Both the position numbers and the translations under genes were made by a program. Positions 1 through 7,306 of a stretch of 8,133 nucleotides of DNA are shown piece after piece. The notes under the pieces are model-generated. The model saw only the letters and a program-made list of their open reading frames with translations. It was not told the origin of the DNA and searched no databases. This DNA comes from an uncultured Erysipelotrichaceae bacterium (GTDB lineage Bacteria > Bacillota_I > Bacilli_A > Acholeplasmatales > Anaeroplasmataceae), in NCBI GenBank assembly GCA_902783745.1, contig CACZRY010000041.1:1-8133 (forward strand). Reading direction: 5' to 3'. Position 1 is the first letter of the stretch, and every line of letters starts with the position of its first letter.

Positions 1-32
1 ATAATGCCGGTAAGGTAGTTATCCATAAGTAA
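1..32 (+). CDS. 3' end of upstream gene, probably purM (partial)
   Basis: An open frame enters from the left edge, with codons from position 3 and a TAA stop at 30-32. It encodes the tail NAGKVVIHK. The short basic/hydrophobic ending (KVVIHK) and the position directly before purN fit the C-terminus of PurM (phosphoribosylformylglycinamidine cyclo-ligase), which often precedes purN in Firmicutes operons. Nine residues are too few to prove the family, so the identity is inferred mainly from gene order. Only one base separates its stop from the purN start. Confidence 0.5.
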   Translation, partial: NAGKVVIHK

Positions 33-33
33 T

Positions 34-603
34 ATGAAAAATATAGCTGTTTTTGCCTCAGGTTCAGGCACAAACTTTGAAGCTATTATAAACGCAATTG
101 AGGATGGTACAATCAAGGATGCTTGTTGTCCTATCCTTGTTTGTGATAAAAAGGATGCATTTGTATTAACACGCGCGAAAAACCACCATGTTAATACTTT
201 TGTCTTTAATGCAAAGGATTATGCTTCAAAGGAAGAATTTGAAACAATCATAGTTAATAAGCTAAAGGAATTAAATATTGATTTAATTTGTCTTGCTGGA
301 TATATGAGATATATCGGTAAGGTTTTACTTGATAATTATGAAGGAAAGATTATAAATATTCATCCAGCATTATTACCTTCATTTAAGGGTGCACATGGTA
401 TTAAAGATGCATTCGAATATGGAGTTAAGGTGTTTGGTGTTACAGTACATTATGTTGATTCAGGCGTTGATTCAGGAAAGATTATTATGCAACGCGGATT
501 TGAATACTATGGCAACGACATAAATGAAGTAGAAAGACATATTCATGAAATTGAACATGTTTTATATGTTGAAGCTATTAACAAATATTTTAAGGAGAAC
601 TAA
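34..603 (+). CDS. purN: Phosphoribosylglycinamide formyltransferase (GAR transformylase, 10-formyl-THF dependent)
   Basis: This cytoplasmic enzyme transfers the formyl group of 10-formyl-THF to GAR, giving FGAR, the third step of de novo purine synthesis. The 189-residue protein has the usual family length. It shows the N-terminal phosphate-binding loop FASGSGTN (residues 7-14) and the signature INIHPALLPSF (107-117) holding catalytic N108 and H110. The VHYVDSGVDSGKII stretch (138-151) carries D146. The N108-D146 spacing of 38 equals the N106-D144 spacing of the E. coli enzyme. The ATG lies one base after the preceding stop and has no good ribosome binding site (only GGTAAGG at 9-15, rather far away), so translation is probably coupled to the upstream gene. 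PurH follows after 2 bp. FolD, in the same operon, would supply its cofactor. Confidence 0.96.
   Translation: MKNIAVFASGSGTNFEAIINAIEDGTIKDACCPILVCDKKDAFVLTRAKNHHVNTFVFNAKDYASKEEFETIIVNKLKELNIDLICLAGYMRYIGKVLLDNYEGKIINIHPALLPSFKGAHGIKDAFEYGVKVFGVTVHYVDSGVDSGKIIMQRGFEYYGNDINEVERHIHEIEHVLYVEAINKYFKEN
592..597 (+). promoter_or_regulatory. Ribosome binding site of purH
   Basis: AAGGAG lies inside the last codons of purN, with 8 bases before the ATG at 606. It fixes the purH start and shows how tightly the two genes are packed. Confidence 0.85.
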
Positions 604-605
604 AA

Positions 606-2159
606 ATGAAAAGAGCATTAGTTAGTGTTACAGATAAAACAGGTGTTGTTGATTTTTGTAAAGAGCTTGAAAAATTAGGTTATGAAATTGTATCTACAGG
701 CGGTACTAAGAAGGTATTAATTGAAGGTGGAGTTAAGGCAATTGATATTTCTGATGTAACAGGTTTCCCAGAAATCTTATCAGGAAGAGTTAAGACTCTA
801 CATCCTATGGTACATGGTGGATTACTTGCTGTAAGAGATAATCCTGAGCATGTTAAGGAAGTTAAAGCTCATAACATTAAATATATTGATTTAGTATGCG
901 TAAACTTATATGCATTCAAAAAGACTATTGATAGAGGTGCATCTTTCGATGAAGCAGTTGAAAACATCGATATCGGAGGCCCATCAATGCTTCGTAGTGC
1001 TGCAAAGAACCATAAGTATGTAACTGTTGTTACTGATATCAATGATTATGATAGAGTAATTAAAGAAATTAAGGAAAATGGCGATACTACATATCAAACA
1101 AGATTAGAACTTGCTGCAAAGGTTTATACTTTAACTGCAGAATATGATACTATGATTGCAAGATATATGAGAGAAAAAGCTGGCTTAAATGAAAAATTAT
1201 TCGTTGAAGCTGATTTAGTACAAGGCTTAAGATATGGTGAAAACCCACATCAAGCTGCAAAGTTCTATGCAACTGATACTACACTTCCATATTCATTAGC
1301 TAATGCAAAGCAAATTCAAGGTAAGGAATTATCTTATAACAATATTCAAGATGCAAATGCAGCCTTAAATATTGTAAGAGAATTTGGTGATACTCCATTC
1401 GCATTAGGTTTAAAGCATATGAACCCATGCGGAGCTGCAATTGGTAAGGATTTAAAGGAAGCTTGGTTAAAGGCTTATGAATCTGATCCAGTATCAATTT
1501 TTGGTGGTATTGTGGCAACAAACCAAATTATTGATGGTGAAGCAGCTAATTTAATTAAGTTTGATCATGGTGAAAAGGGTAAGTCTATTTTCTTAGAGTT
1601 AATCCTTGCTCCAGGATTCACACAGGAAGCTTTAGATGCTTTTGCAAAGCGTCCTGATTTAAGAGTTATTCAATATAAGCTTGGACAATATCCAAAGGAA
1701 AAGCAGTATGTTACTGTTAATGGTGGATTATTAGTACAAGATCAAGATACTGAAATTAAGACTATTACAAGTGACATGACTGTAACAAATGCTAAGCCAA
1801 CAGAAGCTCAATTAAGCGATATGAACTTTGGCTGGAAGATTGTTAAGCATGTTAAATCAAACGCAATTGTTGTAGTTAAGAATGGTACAACATGTGGCGT
1901 TGGTGCAGGTCAAATGAACCGTGTTGGTGCAGCTAAGATTGCAATTGAAGAAGCACATCAAAGAGGAGTTAAGGACGGTTTAGTATTAGCTTCAGATGCA
2001 TTCTTCCCATTCTCAGATACATTAGAGTATGGTATTGCAAATGGTGTTTGTGCAGTTGTACAGCCAGGTGGATCTAAGCGTGACCAAGATTCAATTGATT
2101 TAGCAAATGAAAAGAATATTCCAATGACATTCACTGGAATGCGTCATTTCAAGCACTAA
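606..2159 (+). CDS. purH: Bifunctional AICAR transformylase / IMP cyclohydrolase
   Basis: This enzyme catalyses the last two steps to IMP: formylation of AICAR with 10-formyl-THF, then ring closure of FAICAR. The 517-residue protein has both domains. The N-terminal IMP cyclohydrolase (MGS-like) domain, about 1-195, shows ALVSVTDKTG (4-13), STGGT (30-34), GRVKTLHPMVHGG (60-72) and ENIDIGGPSMLRSAAKNH (119-136). The C-terminal transformylase domain, about 200-517, shows LRYGENPHQ (208-216) and LKHMNPCGA (269-277), with catalytic pair K270/H271. It ends in the family-typical TGMRHFKH. An insert of about 8 residues (near 319-326, DHGEKGK) seems longer than in the Bacillus protein as I remember it. 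Lys is mostly AAG (34 of 45 by hand count) and Ile is never ATA (0 of 35), which suggests a well-expressed gene. Confidence 0.97.
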   Translation: MKRALVSVTDKTGVVDFCKELEKLGYEIVSTGGTKKVLIEGGVKAIDISDVTGFPEILSGRVKTLHPMVHGGLLAVRDNPEHVKEVKAHNIKYIDLVCVNLYAFKKTIDRGASFDEAVENIDIGGPSMLRSAAKNHKYVTVVTDINDYDRVIKEIKENGDTTYQTRLELAAKVYTLTAEYDTMIARYMREKAGLNEKLFVEADLVQGLRYGENPHQAAKFYATDTTLPYSLANAKQIQGKELSYNNIQDANAALNIVREFGDTPFALGLKHMNPCGAAIGKDLKEAWLKAYESDPVSIFGGIVATNQIIDGEAANLIKFDHGEKGKSIFLELILAPGFTQEALDAFAKRPDLRVIQYKLGQYPKEKQYVTVNGGLLVQDQDTEIKTITSDMTVTNAKPTEAQLSDMNFGWKIVKHVKSNAIVVVKNGTTCGVGAGQMNRVGAAKIAIEEAHQRGVKDGLVLASDAFFPFSDTLEYGIANGVCAVVQPGGSKRDQDSIDLANEKNIPMTFTGMRHFKH

Positions 2160-2164
2160 TTTTT

Positions 2165-2169
2165 GGAGG
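2165..2169 (+). promoter_or_regulatory. Ribosome binding site of purD
   Basis: GGAGG sits 8 bases before the ATG at 2178. It decides the start: an in-frame TTG at 2163 overlaps this Shine-Dalgarno sequence and has none of its own, so the shorter protein is preferred. Confidence 0.9.
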
Positions 2170-2177
2170 TTATAACC

Positions 2178-3425
2178 ATGAAGGTTTTAGTAGTTGGTGG
2201 CGGTGGAAGAGAACATGCCATCGTTCATGCATTATCAAAATCAAATAAGGTAGATTTAATTTATGCAGCACCTGGTAATGCAGGTATTGCAAAGCTTGCA
2301 GTTTGTGTAAATATCAAAGATACTGATGTAGAAAATATTGTTGCATTCGCTAAGGATGAAGCTATTGATTTAGTTGTAGTTGGTCCTGAAGCAGCATTAT
2401 CTGTAGGTGTTGTTGATGAATTAACAAAAGCAGGTATTAAAGCATTTGGTCCTACAAAGGATGCAGCACAAATTGAATCATCTAAGGATTTTGCTAAAAA
2501 GCTTATGAAAAAATATAATATTCCTACTGCAGGATATGAAACATTTACTGACTTTGAAAAAGCTAAGGATTATGTTTCTAAGCATTCATTCCCAACAGTT
2601 ATTAAATATGATGGACTTGCTGCAGGTAAGGGTGTTGTTATTGCTATGAATTTAGATGAGGCAATTATAGCATTAAAGGATATGCTTGTTGATGATAAAT
2701 ATGGTCAACCTAAGGTTGTTATTGAGGAGTACTTAGAAGGACCTGAATTCTCATTTATGTGCTTTGTTGATAATGAGAATGTATATCCTCTAGAAATGGC
2801 TCAGGATCATAAGCGTGCATATGATGGAGATATGGGACCTAATACAGGTGGTATGGGTGCATATTCACCATTGCCTTTCATTACAAAAGAAGATTATGAT
2901 TTTGCATTAAATAATATTATGATTCCAACAGCTAAGGCTATGGTTAAGGAAGGCCATCCATTTAAAGGTGTTTTATATGGCGGCTTAATGAAGACAAAGA
3001 ATGGAATTAAGGTAATAGAATTTAATTCTCGTTTCGGTGATCCTGAAACTGAAGTTGTATTACCTAGATTAAAATCTGATATATATGATGCTTTCTTAGC
3101 AATTGTTTTAGGTAATGCTCCTAAATTAGAATGGGAGGATTGCTATACAATTGGTGTAGTATTAGCATCAAAAGGTTACCCAGGAAGTTATAAGAAGGGC
3201 GCAGTTATTTTAGGCGCTGATTCTGATGATATTTATCATATGGGTACAAAAATTGATGATAATGGAAATCTTGTTACTAACGGAGGTAGAGTATTATTCT
3301 GCGTTGGTAAGGGTAAGACATTAGAAGAAGCAAATAAAAATGCATTAAAGATTGTTGCTGATGTTAAATGTGATAACCTATTCCATAGAACAGACATTGG
3401 CGCAAAGGCATATAAAAAGTTTTAA
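2178..3425 (+). CDS. purD: Phosphoribosylamine-glycine ligase (GAR synthetase)
   Basis: PurD joins glycine to phosphoribosylamine using ATP, giving GAR, the substrate of the neighbouring PurN. The 415-residue protein has the normal length. In order it shows the N-terminal domain with MKVLVVGGGGREHAI (1-15) and the pre-ATP-grasp motif GPEAAL (69-74). The ATP-grasp domain follows, with KYDGLAAGKGVVIA (143-156), GPEFSFM (188-194) and the loop GDMGPNTGGMGAYSP (217-231). The metal/ATP-binding stretch is EFNSRFGDPETE (281-292), and the C-terminal GARS domain contains ASKGYPG (330-336). The ATG start begins exactly at the conserved KVLVVGGG motif and has GGAGG 8 bases upstream. The gap to purH is 18 bp and to folD 17 bp, with no sign of a promoter or terminator between them. 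Confidence 0.96.
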   Translation: MKVLVVGGGGREHAIVHALSKSNKVDLIYAAPGNAGIAKLAVCVNIKDTDVENIVAFAKDEAIDLVVVGPEAALSVGVVDELTKAGIKAFGPTKDAAQIESSKDFAKKLMKKYNIPTAGYETFTDFEKAKDYVSKHSFPTVIKYDGLAAGKGVVIAMNLDEAIIALKDMLVDDKYGQPKVVIEEYLEGPEFSFMCFVDNENVYPLEMAQDHKRAYDGDMGPNTGGMGAYSPLPFITKEDYDFALNNIMIPTAKAMVKEGHPFKGVLYGGLMKTKNGIKVIEFNSRFGDPETEVVLPRLKSDIYDAFLAIVLGNAPKLEWEDCYTIGVVLASKGYPGSYKKGAVILGADSDDIYHMGTKIDDNGNLVTNGGRVLFCVGKGKTLEEANKNALKIVADVKCDNLFHRTDIGAKAYKKF

Positions 3426-3430
3426 TACTC

Positions 3431-3438
3431 AGGGTGAT
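3431..3438 (+). promoter_or_regulatory. Ribosome binding site of folD
   Basis: AGGGTGAT contains GGTGAT, which matches the downstream half of the extended Shine-Dalgarno sequence (AAGGAGGTGAT). It ends 4 bases before the GTG at 3443, a sensible distance for this register. The alternative in-frame GTG at 3434 lies inside this element and has no binding site of its own. Confidence 0.65.
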
Positions 3439-3442
3439 TATT

Positions 3443-4306
3443 GTGGATACTAAGGTTATAAGTGGTAAAGAACTTGCACAAATCCTACAAAACCAAATGA
3501 AGGATAAGGTTGATATGCTATATAATAAATATGGCAGAAAGCCTAAATTAGCCGTTATTTTAGTTGGTGATGATGCTGGTTCAGTATCTTATGTTAAAGG
3601 TAAGGAAAAAGCTTGCTTAAACGTAGGAATTGAAAATTTAACAATTAAAAAGCCTCTTGATATTTCTCAAGATGAGTTACTTGGTATAATTAATGAATTA
3701 AACTGTAATCCAACAGTTGATGGGATTTTAGTTCAATTACCTTTGCCAAAGCATATTAATGAAACATATATCATTAATTCAATTGCACCAACAAAGGATG
3801 TTGATGGATTCCATCCAGCAAATGTTGCATCATTATACTTAAAGCAGCCTGGAATTATTCCTTGTACACCAAAAGGAATCATTCAGGTAATAGAATCAGC
3901 TGGAATTAAAATTCAGGGAAAGAGAGCTTGTGTTGTTGGAAGAAGTAATATAGTTGGTCTTCCTGTTGCAAAGCTTATGACTGATAAAAATGCCACAGTA
4001 ACAATTGCCCATTCAAAAACAGAAAATTTACAAATGGTTACTAAAGAAGCTGATATCCTAATTGTTGCTATAGGACGTCCTAAATTCATTAAAAAGGAAT
4101 TTGTTAAGGAAGGTGCTGTAGTTATTGATGTTGGTGTAAATAGAGACCTTGAAACAAATAAATTATGTGGTGATGTTGATTTTGACGATGTATTTGGTCA
4201 TGCATCATATATTACTAAGGTACCTGGTGGTATCGGACCTATGACAATTACTTGTCTTATGGAAAATACATTAGAATGCTATTTAAAGCATGTGGAGGAA
4301 AAGTAA
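3443..4306 (+). CDS. folD: Bifunctional methylene-THF dehydrogenase / methenyl-THF cyclohydrolase
   Basis: FolD converts 5,10-methylene-THF through methenyl-THF to 10-formyl-THF with NADP+, making the formyl donor used by PurN and PurH in this operon. From the GTG at 3443 the protein has 287 residues, the usual length. It shows YVKGKEKA (50-57), with Tyr50 and the catalytic Lys54 of the YxxxK motif, GILVQLPLP (94-102), KDVDGFHP (118-125), the nucleotide-binding GRSNIVGLP (166-174) and PGGIGPMT (261-268). The start is not certain: an in-frame GTG at 3434 would add three residues, but the one at 3443 fits the binding site better and begins [10 protein letters not shown], as typical family members do. 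The stop is one base before purB. Confidence 0.95.
   Translation: MDTKVISGKELAQILQNQMKDKVDMLYNKYGRKPKLAVILVGDDAGSVSYVKGKEKACLNVGIENLTIKKPLDISQDELLGIINELNCNPTVDGILVQLPLPKHINETYIINSIAPTKDVDGFHPANVASLYLKQPGIIPCTPKGIIQVIESAGIKIQGKRACVVGRSNIVGLPVAKLMTDKNATVTIAHSKTENLQMVTKEADILIVAIGRPKFIKKEFVKEGAVVIDVGVNRDLETNKLCGDVDFDDVFGHASYITKVPGGIGPMTITCLMENTLECYLKHVEEK
4294..4298 (+). promoter_or_regulatory. Ribosome binding site of purB
   Basis: GGAGG lies within the last codons of folD, 9 bases before the ATG at 4308. It supports this ATG over an in-frame ATG at 4290, which would overlap folD and has no binding site upstream. Confidence 0.88.
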
Positions 4307-4307
4307 A

Positions 4308-5618
4308 ATGATTGAAAGATATTCAAGACCTGAAATGAGAAAGATTTGGACTGAAGAAAATAAGTTTAATGCTTATTTAGAGGTTGAAATCTTATCTGAT
4401 GAAGCTTGGTGTGAACTTGGCGTAGTTCCTAAGAGCGACGTTGATAAAATTAGAGCAAATGCTAAATTTGATGTAGAACGCATTAAGGAAATCGAAAAGA
4501 AGACTAAGCATGATGTTGTTGCTTTCACAAGATGTGTATCTGAATCTTTAGGAGAAGAAAAGAAGTGGGTACATTATGGCTTAACTTCTACAGATGTTGT
4601 TGATACAGCTAATGGTTATTTAATTAAGCAAGCTAATGATATTATTCGCAATGACATTGTTAAATTCATGGATGTATTAGAAAGAAGAGCTTATGAATTT
4701 AAGAAGACTCCTTGCATTGGTCGTACTCATGGTATTCATGCAGATATTACTTCATTTGGTTTAAAGTGGGTATTATGGCATGAAGAAATGAAAAGAAACC
4801 TAGAAAGATTCGACTTCGCAAGAAAAGGAGTTGAATGTGGTAAGATGAGTGGTGCTGTTGGTAATTTTGCAAATATTCCAACATCTATTCAAGATTATGT
4901 TTGCGAGCATTTAGGAATCGATTCTGCAAACATTTCAACACAAGTATTACAACGTGATAGACATGCATTCTATATGTCTACACTTGCATGTATTGCAGAT
5001 ACTTTAGAACAAATGGCATTTGAAGTTAGAAACTTACAAAGAACAGAAGTTCATGAAGCAGAAGAATATTTCACACCTGGTCAAAAGGGTTCATCTGCAA
5101 TGCCTCATAAGAGAAATCCTATTTCTTCTGAAAACATTTGTGGTTGTGCAAGAGTTATTCGTGGTTATATGGTTACATTCAATGAAAATGTTGCATTATG
5201 GCATGAAAGAGATATTTCTCACTCTTCAACAGAAAGAATTATTTTACCAGATTCAACAATGTTATTAGATTATATGTTAAATCGTTTCATGGGTATCTTA
5301 GATAAACTTGTTGTTTATCCAAAGAAGATGATTGATGATATTTATATGACAAATGGTGTTATTTTTGCTCAAAGAGTAATGATGGCATTGATTGAAAAGG
5401 GATTATCAAGAGAAGAAGCTTATGATACAGTTCAACCTATCGCAATGGTTGCTTATAATGAAGGTAAGGATTATCAAACATTATTAAGTGAATCAGATAA
5501 GGTTATGTCTCATTTATCAAAGGATGAGCTTGCATCTTGCTTCACATTAGAATATTATTTTAAGAATCTAGATTTCATCTATTCTAGATGTGGTTTAAAA
5601 ACTGATACAGATAAATAA
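4308..5618 (+). CDS. purB: Adenylosuccinate lyase
   Basis: PurB releases fumarate in two reactions: SAICAR to AICAR in the IMP pathway, and adenylosuccinate to AMP. The 436-residue protein belongs to the fumarase/aspartase superfamily and closely follows the Bacillus enzyme from the first residues ([10 protein letters not shown]). The conserved active-site positions known from the Bacillus enzyme occur at the same numbers: H68 (KTKHDVVAF), H89 ([10 protein letters not shown]), H141 (GRTHGIHAD), K268 and E275. The signature loop [11 protein letters not shown] spans 261-271. The C-terminal domain ends around [10 protein letters not shown]. The gene starts one base after folD, so the two are probably translationally coupled, and guaA follows after 16 bp. 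A short open frame inside it (5020-5268) is a shadow. Confidence 0.97.
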   Translation: MIERYSRPEMRKIWTEENKFNAYLEVEILSDEAWCELGVVPKSDVDKIRANAKFDVERIKEIEKKTKHDVVAFTRCVSESLGEEKKWVHYGLTSTDVVDTANGYLIKQANDIIRNDIVKFMDVLERRAYEFKKTPCIGRTHGIHADITSFGLKWVLWHEEMKRNLERFDFARKGVECGKMSGAVGNFANIPTSIQDYVCEHLGIDSANISTQVLQRDRHAFYMSTLACIADTLEQMAFEVRNLQRTEVHEAEEYFTPGQKGSSAMPHKRNPISSENICGCARVIRGYMVTFNENVALWHERDISHSSTERIILPDSTMLLDYMLNRFMGILDKLVVYPKKMIDDIYMTNGVIFAQRVMMALIEKGLSREEAYDTVQPIAMVAYNEGKDYQTLLSESDKVMSHLSKDELASCFTLEYYFKNLDFIYSRCGLKTDTDK

Positions 5619-5620
5619 AA

Positions 5621-5626
5621 AGGAGG
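5621..5626 (+). promoter_or_regulatory. Ribosome binding site of guaA
   Basis: AGGAGG, preceded by several A bases, ends 8 bases before the TTG at 5635. This strong, correctly spaced site supports the rare TTG start. It fills most of the 16-bp purB-guaA gap, so there is no room for a promoter or riboswitch there. Confidence 0.9.
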
Positions 5627-5634
5627 AAATACTC

Positions 5635-7176
5635 TTGAAGGACGAAAAGGTATTAGTCTTAGATTTTGGTGGACAATATAACCAACTTATCGCAAGACGT
5701 GTAAGAGAGTGTAATGTATATTGTGAGGTTCATCCTTATAATATGTCATTAGAAAAAATTAAAGAATTTAATCCTATGGGTATTATATTCACTGGTGGAC
5801 CTAATTCAGTATTTGAAGAAGATTCTCCACATATTAACCCAGATGTATTTAAATTAGGATACCCTATTTTAGGTATTTGCTATGGATGTCAAACAATTGG
5901 TCACGCATTAGGTGGTATGGTTACTCATGCACCTAAGAGTGAATATGGTAAGACATTAATCAAAATCAATAGTGATGATTCATTATTATTTGATGGAGTA
6001 TCAAAGGATACTAATGTATGGATGAGCCATACAGATTATGTATCTAAGGCACCAAAAGGCTTTATTATTACTGCATCTTCTAAAACATGCCCTATTGCTG
6101 CAATGGAAGATAGAGAAAACAAGATTTATGGTGTACAATACCATCCAGAGGTTATGCATACTGATGAAGGTATGAAGATGATTTCTAACTTCGTATTAAA
6201 GGTATGTGGATGCCATGGATTATGGAAGATGGATGACTTCGTTAAAAGAACAGTTAAAGAATTAAGAGAAAAGATTGGTGATGGTAAGGTATTGTGTGCT
6301 TTATCAGGTGGAGTTGATTCAAGTGTTGCTGCTGTATTATTATCTAAGGCAGTAGGTAAGCAATTAACTTGTGTATTCGTTGATCATGGTCTTTTAAGAA
6401 AGAATGAAGGAGACGAAGTTGAAGCTGTATTTGGTCCTAATGGAAATTATGAATTAAATTTCATTAGAGTAAATGCACAAGAAAGATTCTATAAGAAGCT
6501 TGAAGGTGTTACTGAACCTGAAAGAAAAAGAAAGATTATTGGTGAGGAATTCATAAGAGTATTTGAAGATGAAGCTAAAAAGATTGGTAAGGTTGATTTC
6601 TTAGCACAAGGTACAATTTACCCAGATGTTATTGAATCAGGCTTAGGCAAATCTGCAACTATAAAGTCTCACCACAACGTAGGTGGATTACCTTCAGTTG
6701 TTGATTTTAAAGAAATCGTTGAACCATTAAGATTATTATTCAAAGATGAGGTTAGACGTGTAGGCTTAGAATTAGGTATTCCTGATTATTTAGTATATCG
6801 TCAACCATTCCCAGGTCCAGGACTTGGTATCCGTATTATTGGCGCAGTAACTCCTGAAAAGGTTAAGATTGTTCAAGAAGCTGACGCAATATATCGTGAA
6901 GAAATTGCTAACGCAGGAATTAAGGGTATTGGTCAATACTTTGCTGCATTAACAAATATGCAATCAGTAGGTGTAATGGGTGATGGTAGAACATATGATT
7001 ATGCTATCGCGTTACGTGCTGTTATGACATCAGATTTCATGACTGCTGACTGGGCAAGAATTCCTTATGATGTATTAGATAAGGTATCAAGAAGAATCGT
7101 AAACGAAGTAAAGGGTGTTAATAGAGTACTTTATGATTGTACTTCTAAACCACCTGCAACAATCGAATTCGAATAA
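5635..7176 (+). CDS. guaA: GMP synthase (glutamine-hydrolysing)
   Basis: GuaA aminates XMP to GMP using glutamine and ATP. The 513-residue protein has all expected parts. The N-terminal class I glutamine amidotransferase domain, about 5-195, has nucleophile C82 in GICYGCQ and the H170/E172 pair in QYHPE. The ATP pyrophosphatase domain has P-loop SGGVDSS (224-230), followed by the conserved [10 protein letters not shown]. The C-terminal dimerisation/XMP-binding domain has [13 protein letters not shown] and ends [11 protein letters not shown]. The start is TTG, chosen because AGGAGG lies 8 bases upstream and the protein then begins just before [10 protein letters not shown], as usual. The residue after G84 is Cys; as I recall, Met is common there, and the change should not affect catalysis. 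As last gene before the terminator, it ties the GMP branch to IMP synthesis. Confidence 0.97.
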   Translation: MKDEKVLVLDFGGQYNQLIARRVRECNVYCEVHPYNMSLEKIKEFNPMGIIFTGGPNSVFEEDSPHINPDVFKLGYPILGICYGCQTIGHALGGMVTHAPKSEYGKTLIKINSDDSLLFDGVSKDTNVWMSHTDYVSKAPKGFIITASSKTCPIAAMEDRENKIYGVQYHPEVMHTDEGMKMISNFVLKVCGCHGLWKMDDFVKRTVKELREKIGDGKVLCALSGGVDSSVAAVLLSKAVGKQLTCVFVDHGLLRKNEGDEVEAVFGPNGNYELNFIRVNAQERFYKKLEGVTEPERKRKIIGEEFIRVFEDEAKKIGKVDFLAQGTIYPDVIESGLGKSATIKSHHNVGGLPSVVDFKEIVEPLRLLFKDEVRRVGLELGIPDYLVYRQPFPGPGLGIRIIGAVTPEKVKIVQEADAIYREEIANAGIKGIGQYFAALTNMQSVGVMGDGRTYDYAIALRAVMTSDFMTADWARIPYDVLDKVSRRIVNEVKGVNRVLYDCTSKPPATIEFE

Positions 7177-7183
7177 TAAATAT

Positions 7184-7221
7184 GCCGTAATTTGCATAAA
7201 TTTGCAAATTTACGGCTTTTT
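7184..7221 (+). terminator. Rho-independent terminator of the purine operon
   Basis: The left arm GCCGTAATTTGCA (7184-7196) pairs with TGCAAATTTACGGC (7203-7216), giving 7 + 6 base pairs with a single bulged T. The loop is 6 bases, and a run of five T follows (7217-7221). It starts 7 bases after the guaA stop. This is a textbook intrinsic terminator and marks the operon end. Confidence 0.93.
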
Positions 7222-7251
7222 AATTATTTATAAATAAAATAATAATGATAA

Positions 7252-7280
7252 ATCATAAAAATAAAAAATTAAGCTATAAT
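7252..7280 (+). promoter_or_regulatory. Candidate promoter of the DUF1848 gene
   Basis: A perfect -10 hexamer TATAAT is at 7275-7280, 26 bases before the ATG at 7307, between the operon terminator and the gene. A -35 box is not convincing: the hexamer at the usual 17-base spacing (7252-7257, ATCATA) matches TTGACA poorly. The surrounding sequence is almost all A and T, so a TATAAT by chance is possible. The location after a strong terminator supports it. I see nothing else in the 7222-7306 stretch: no operator-like repeat and no structured RNA. Confidence 0.5.
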
Positions 7281-7291
7281 TAAAATTGAAT

Positions 7292-7298
7292 GGAGGTG
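7292..7298 (+). promoter_or_regulatory. Ribosome binding site of the DUF1848 gene
   Basis: GGAGGTG, a strong Shine-Dalgarno sequence, has its GGAGG core 10 bases before the ATG at 7307. It fixes the start at the conserved family N-terminus MIINTGQRTDIPAF. Confidence 0.88.
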
Positions 7299-7306
7299 CA
7301 TTTACT

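Noticed and set aside
1300..1521. Antisense open frame of 73 codons within purH
   Set aside because: It lies fully inside a strongly supported gene, has no recognisable motif, and its Leu/Gln-rich, low-complexity composition is typical of a reverse-strand shadow.
2163..2177. Upstream TTG start for purD adding five residues
   Set aside because: The TTG overlaps the GGAGG that serves the ATG at 2178 and has no binding site of its own; the conserved N-terminus begins at the ATG.
4290..4307. Upstream ATG for purB overlapping the end of folD
   Set aside because: GGAGG at 4294-4298 lies downstream of it and is correctly spaced for the ATG at 4308, where the family N-terminus [10 protein letters not shown] begins.
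5020..5268. 82-codon + strand open frame inside purB
   Set aside because: It overlaps the conserved catalytic part of purB (including [11 protein letters not shown]) in another frame and has no ribosome binding site or known motif.
5600..5640. Possible guanine riboswitch or attenuator in front of guaA
   Set aside because: The gap is only 16 bp, filled by the ribosome binding site, and I see no stable hairpin there.
7222..7306. Small gene or structured RNA in the spacer after the terminator
   Set aside because: The stretch is nearly pure A/T with stops in all frames and no stable inverted repeat; only a TATAAT box and a ribosome binding site stand out.
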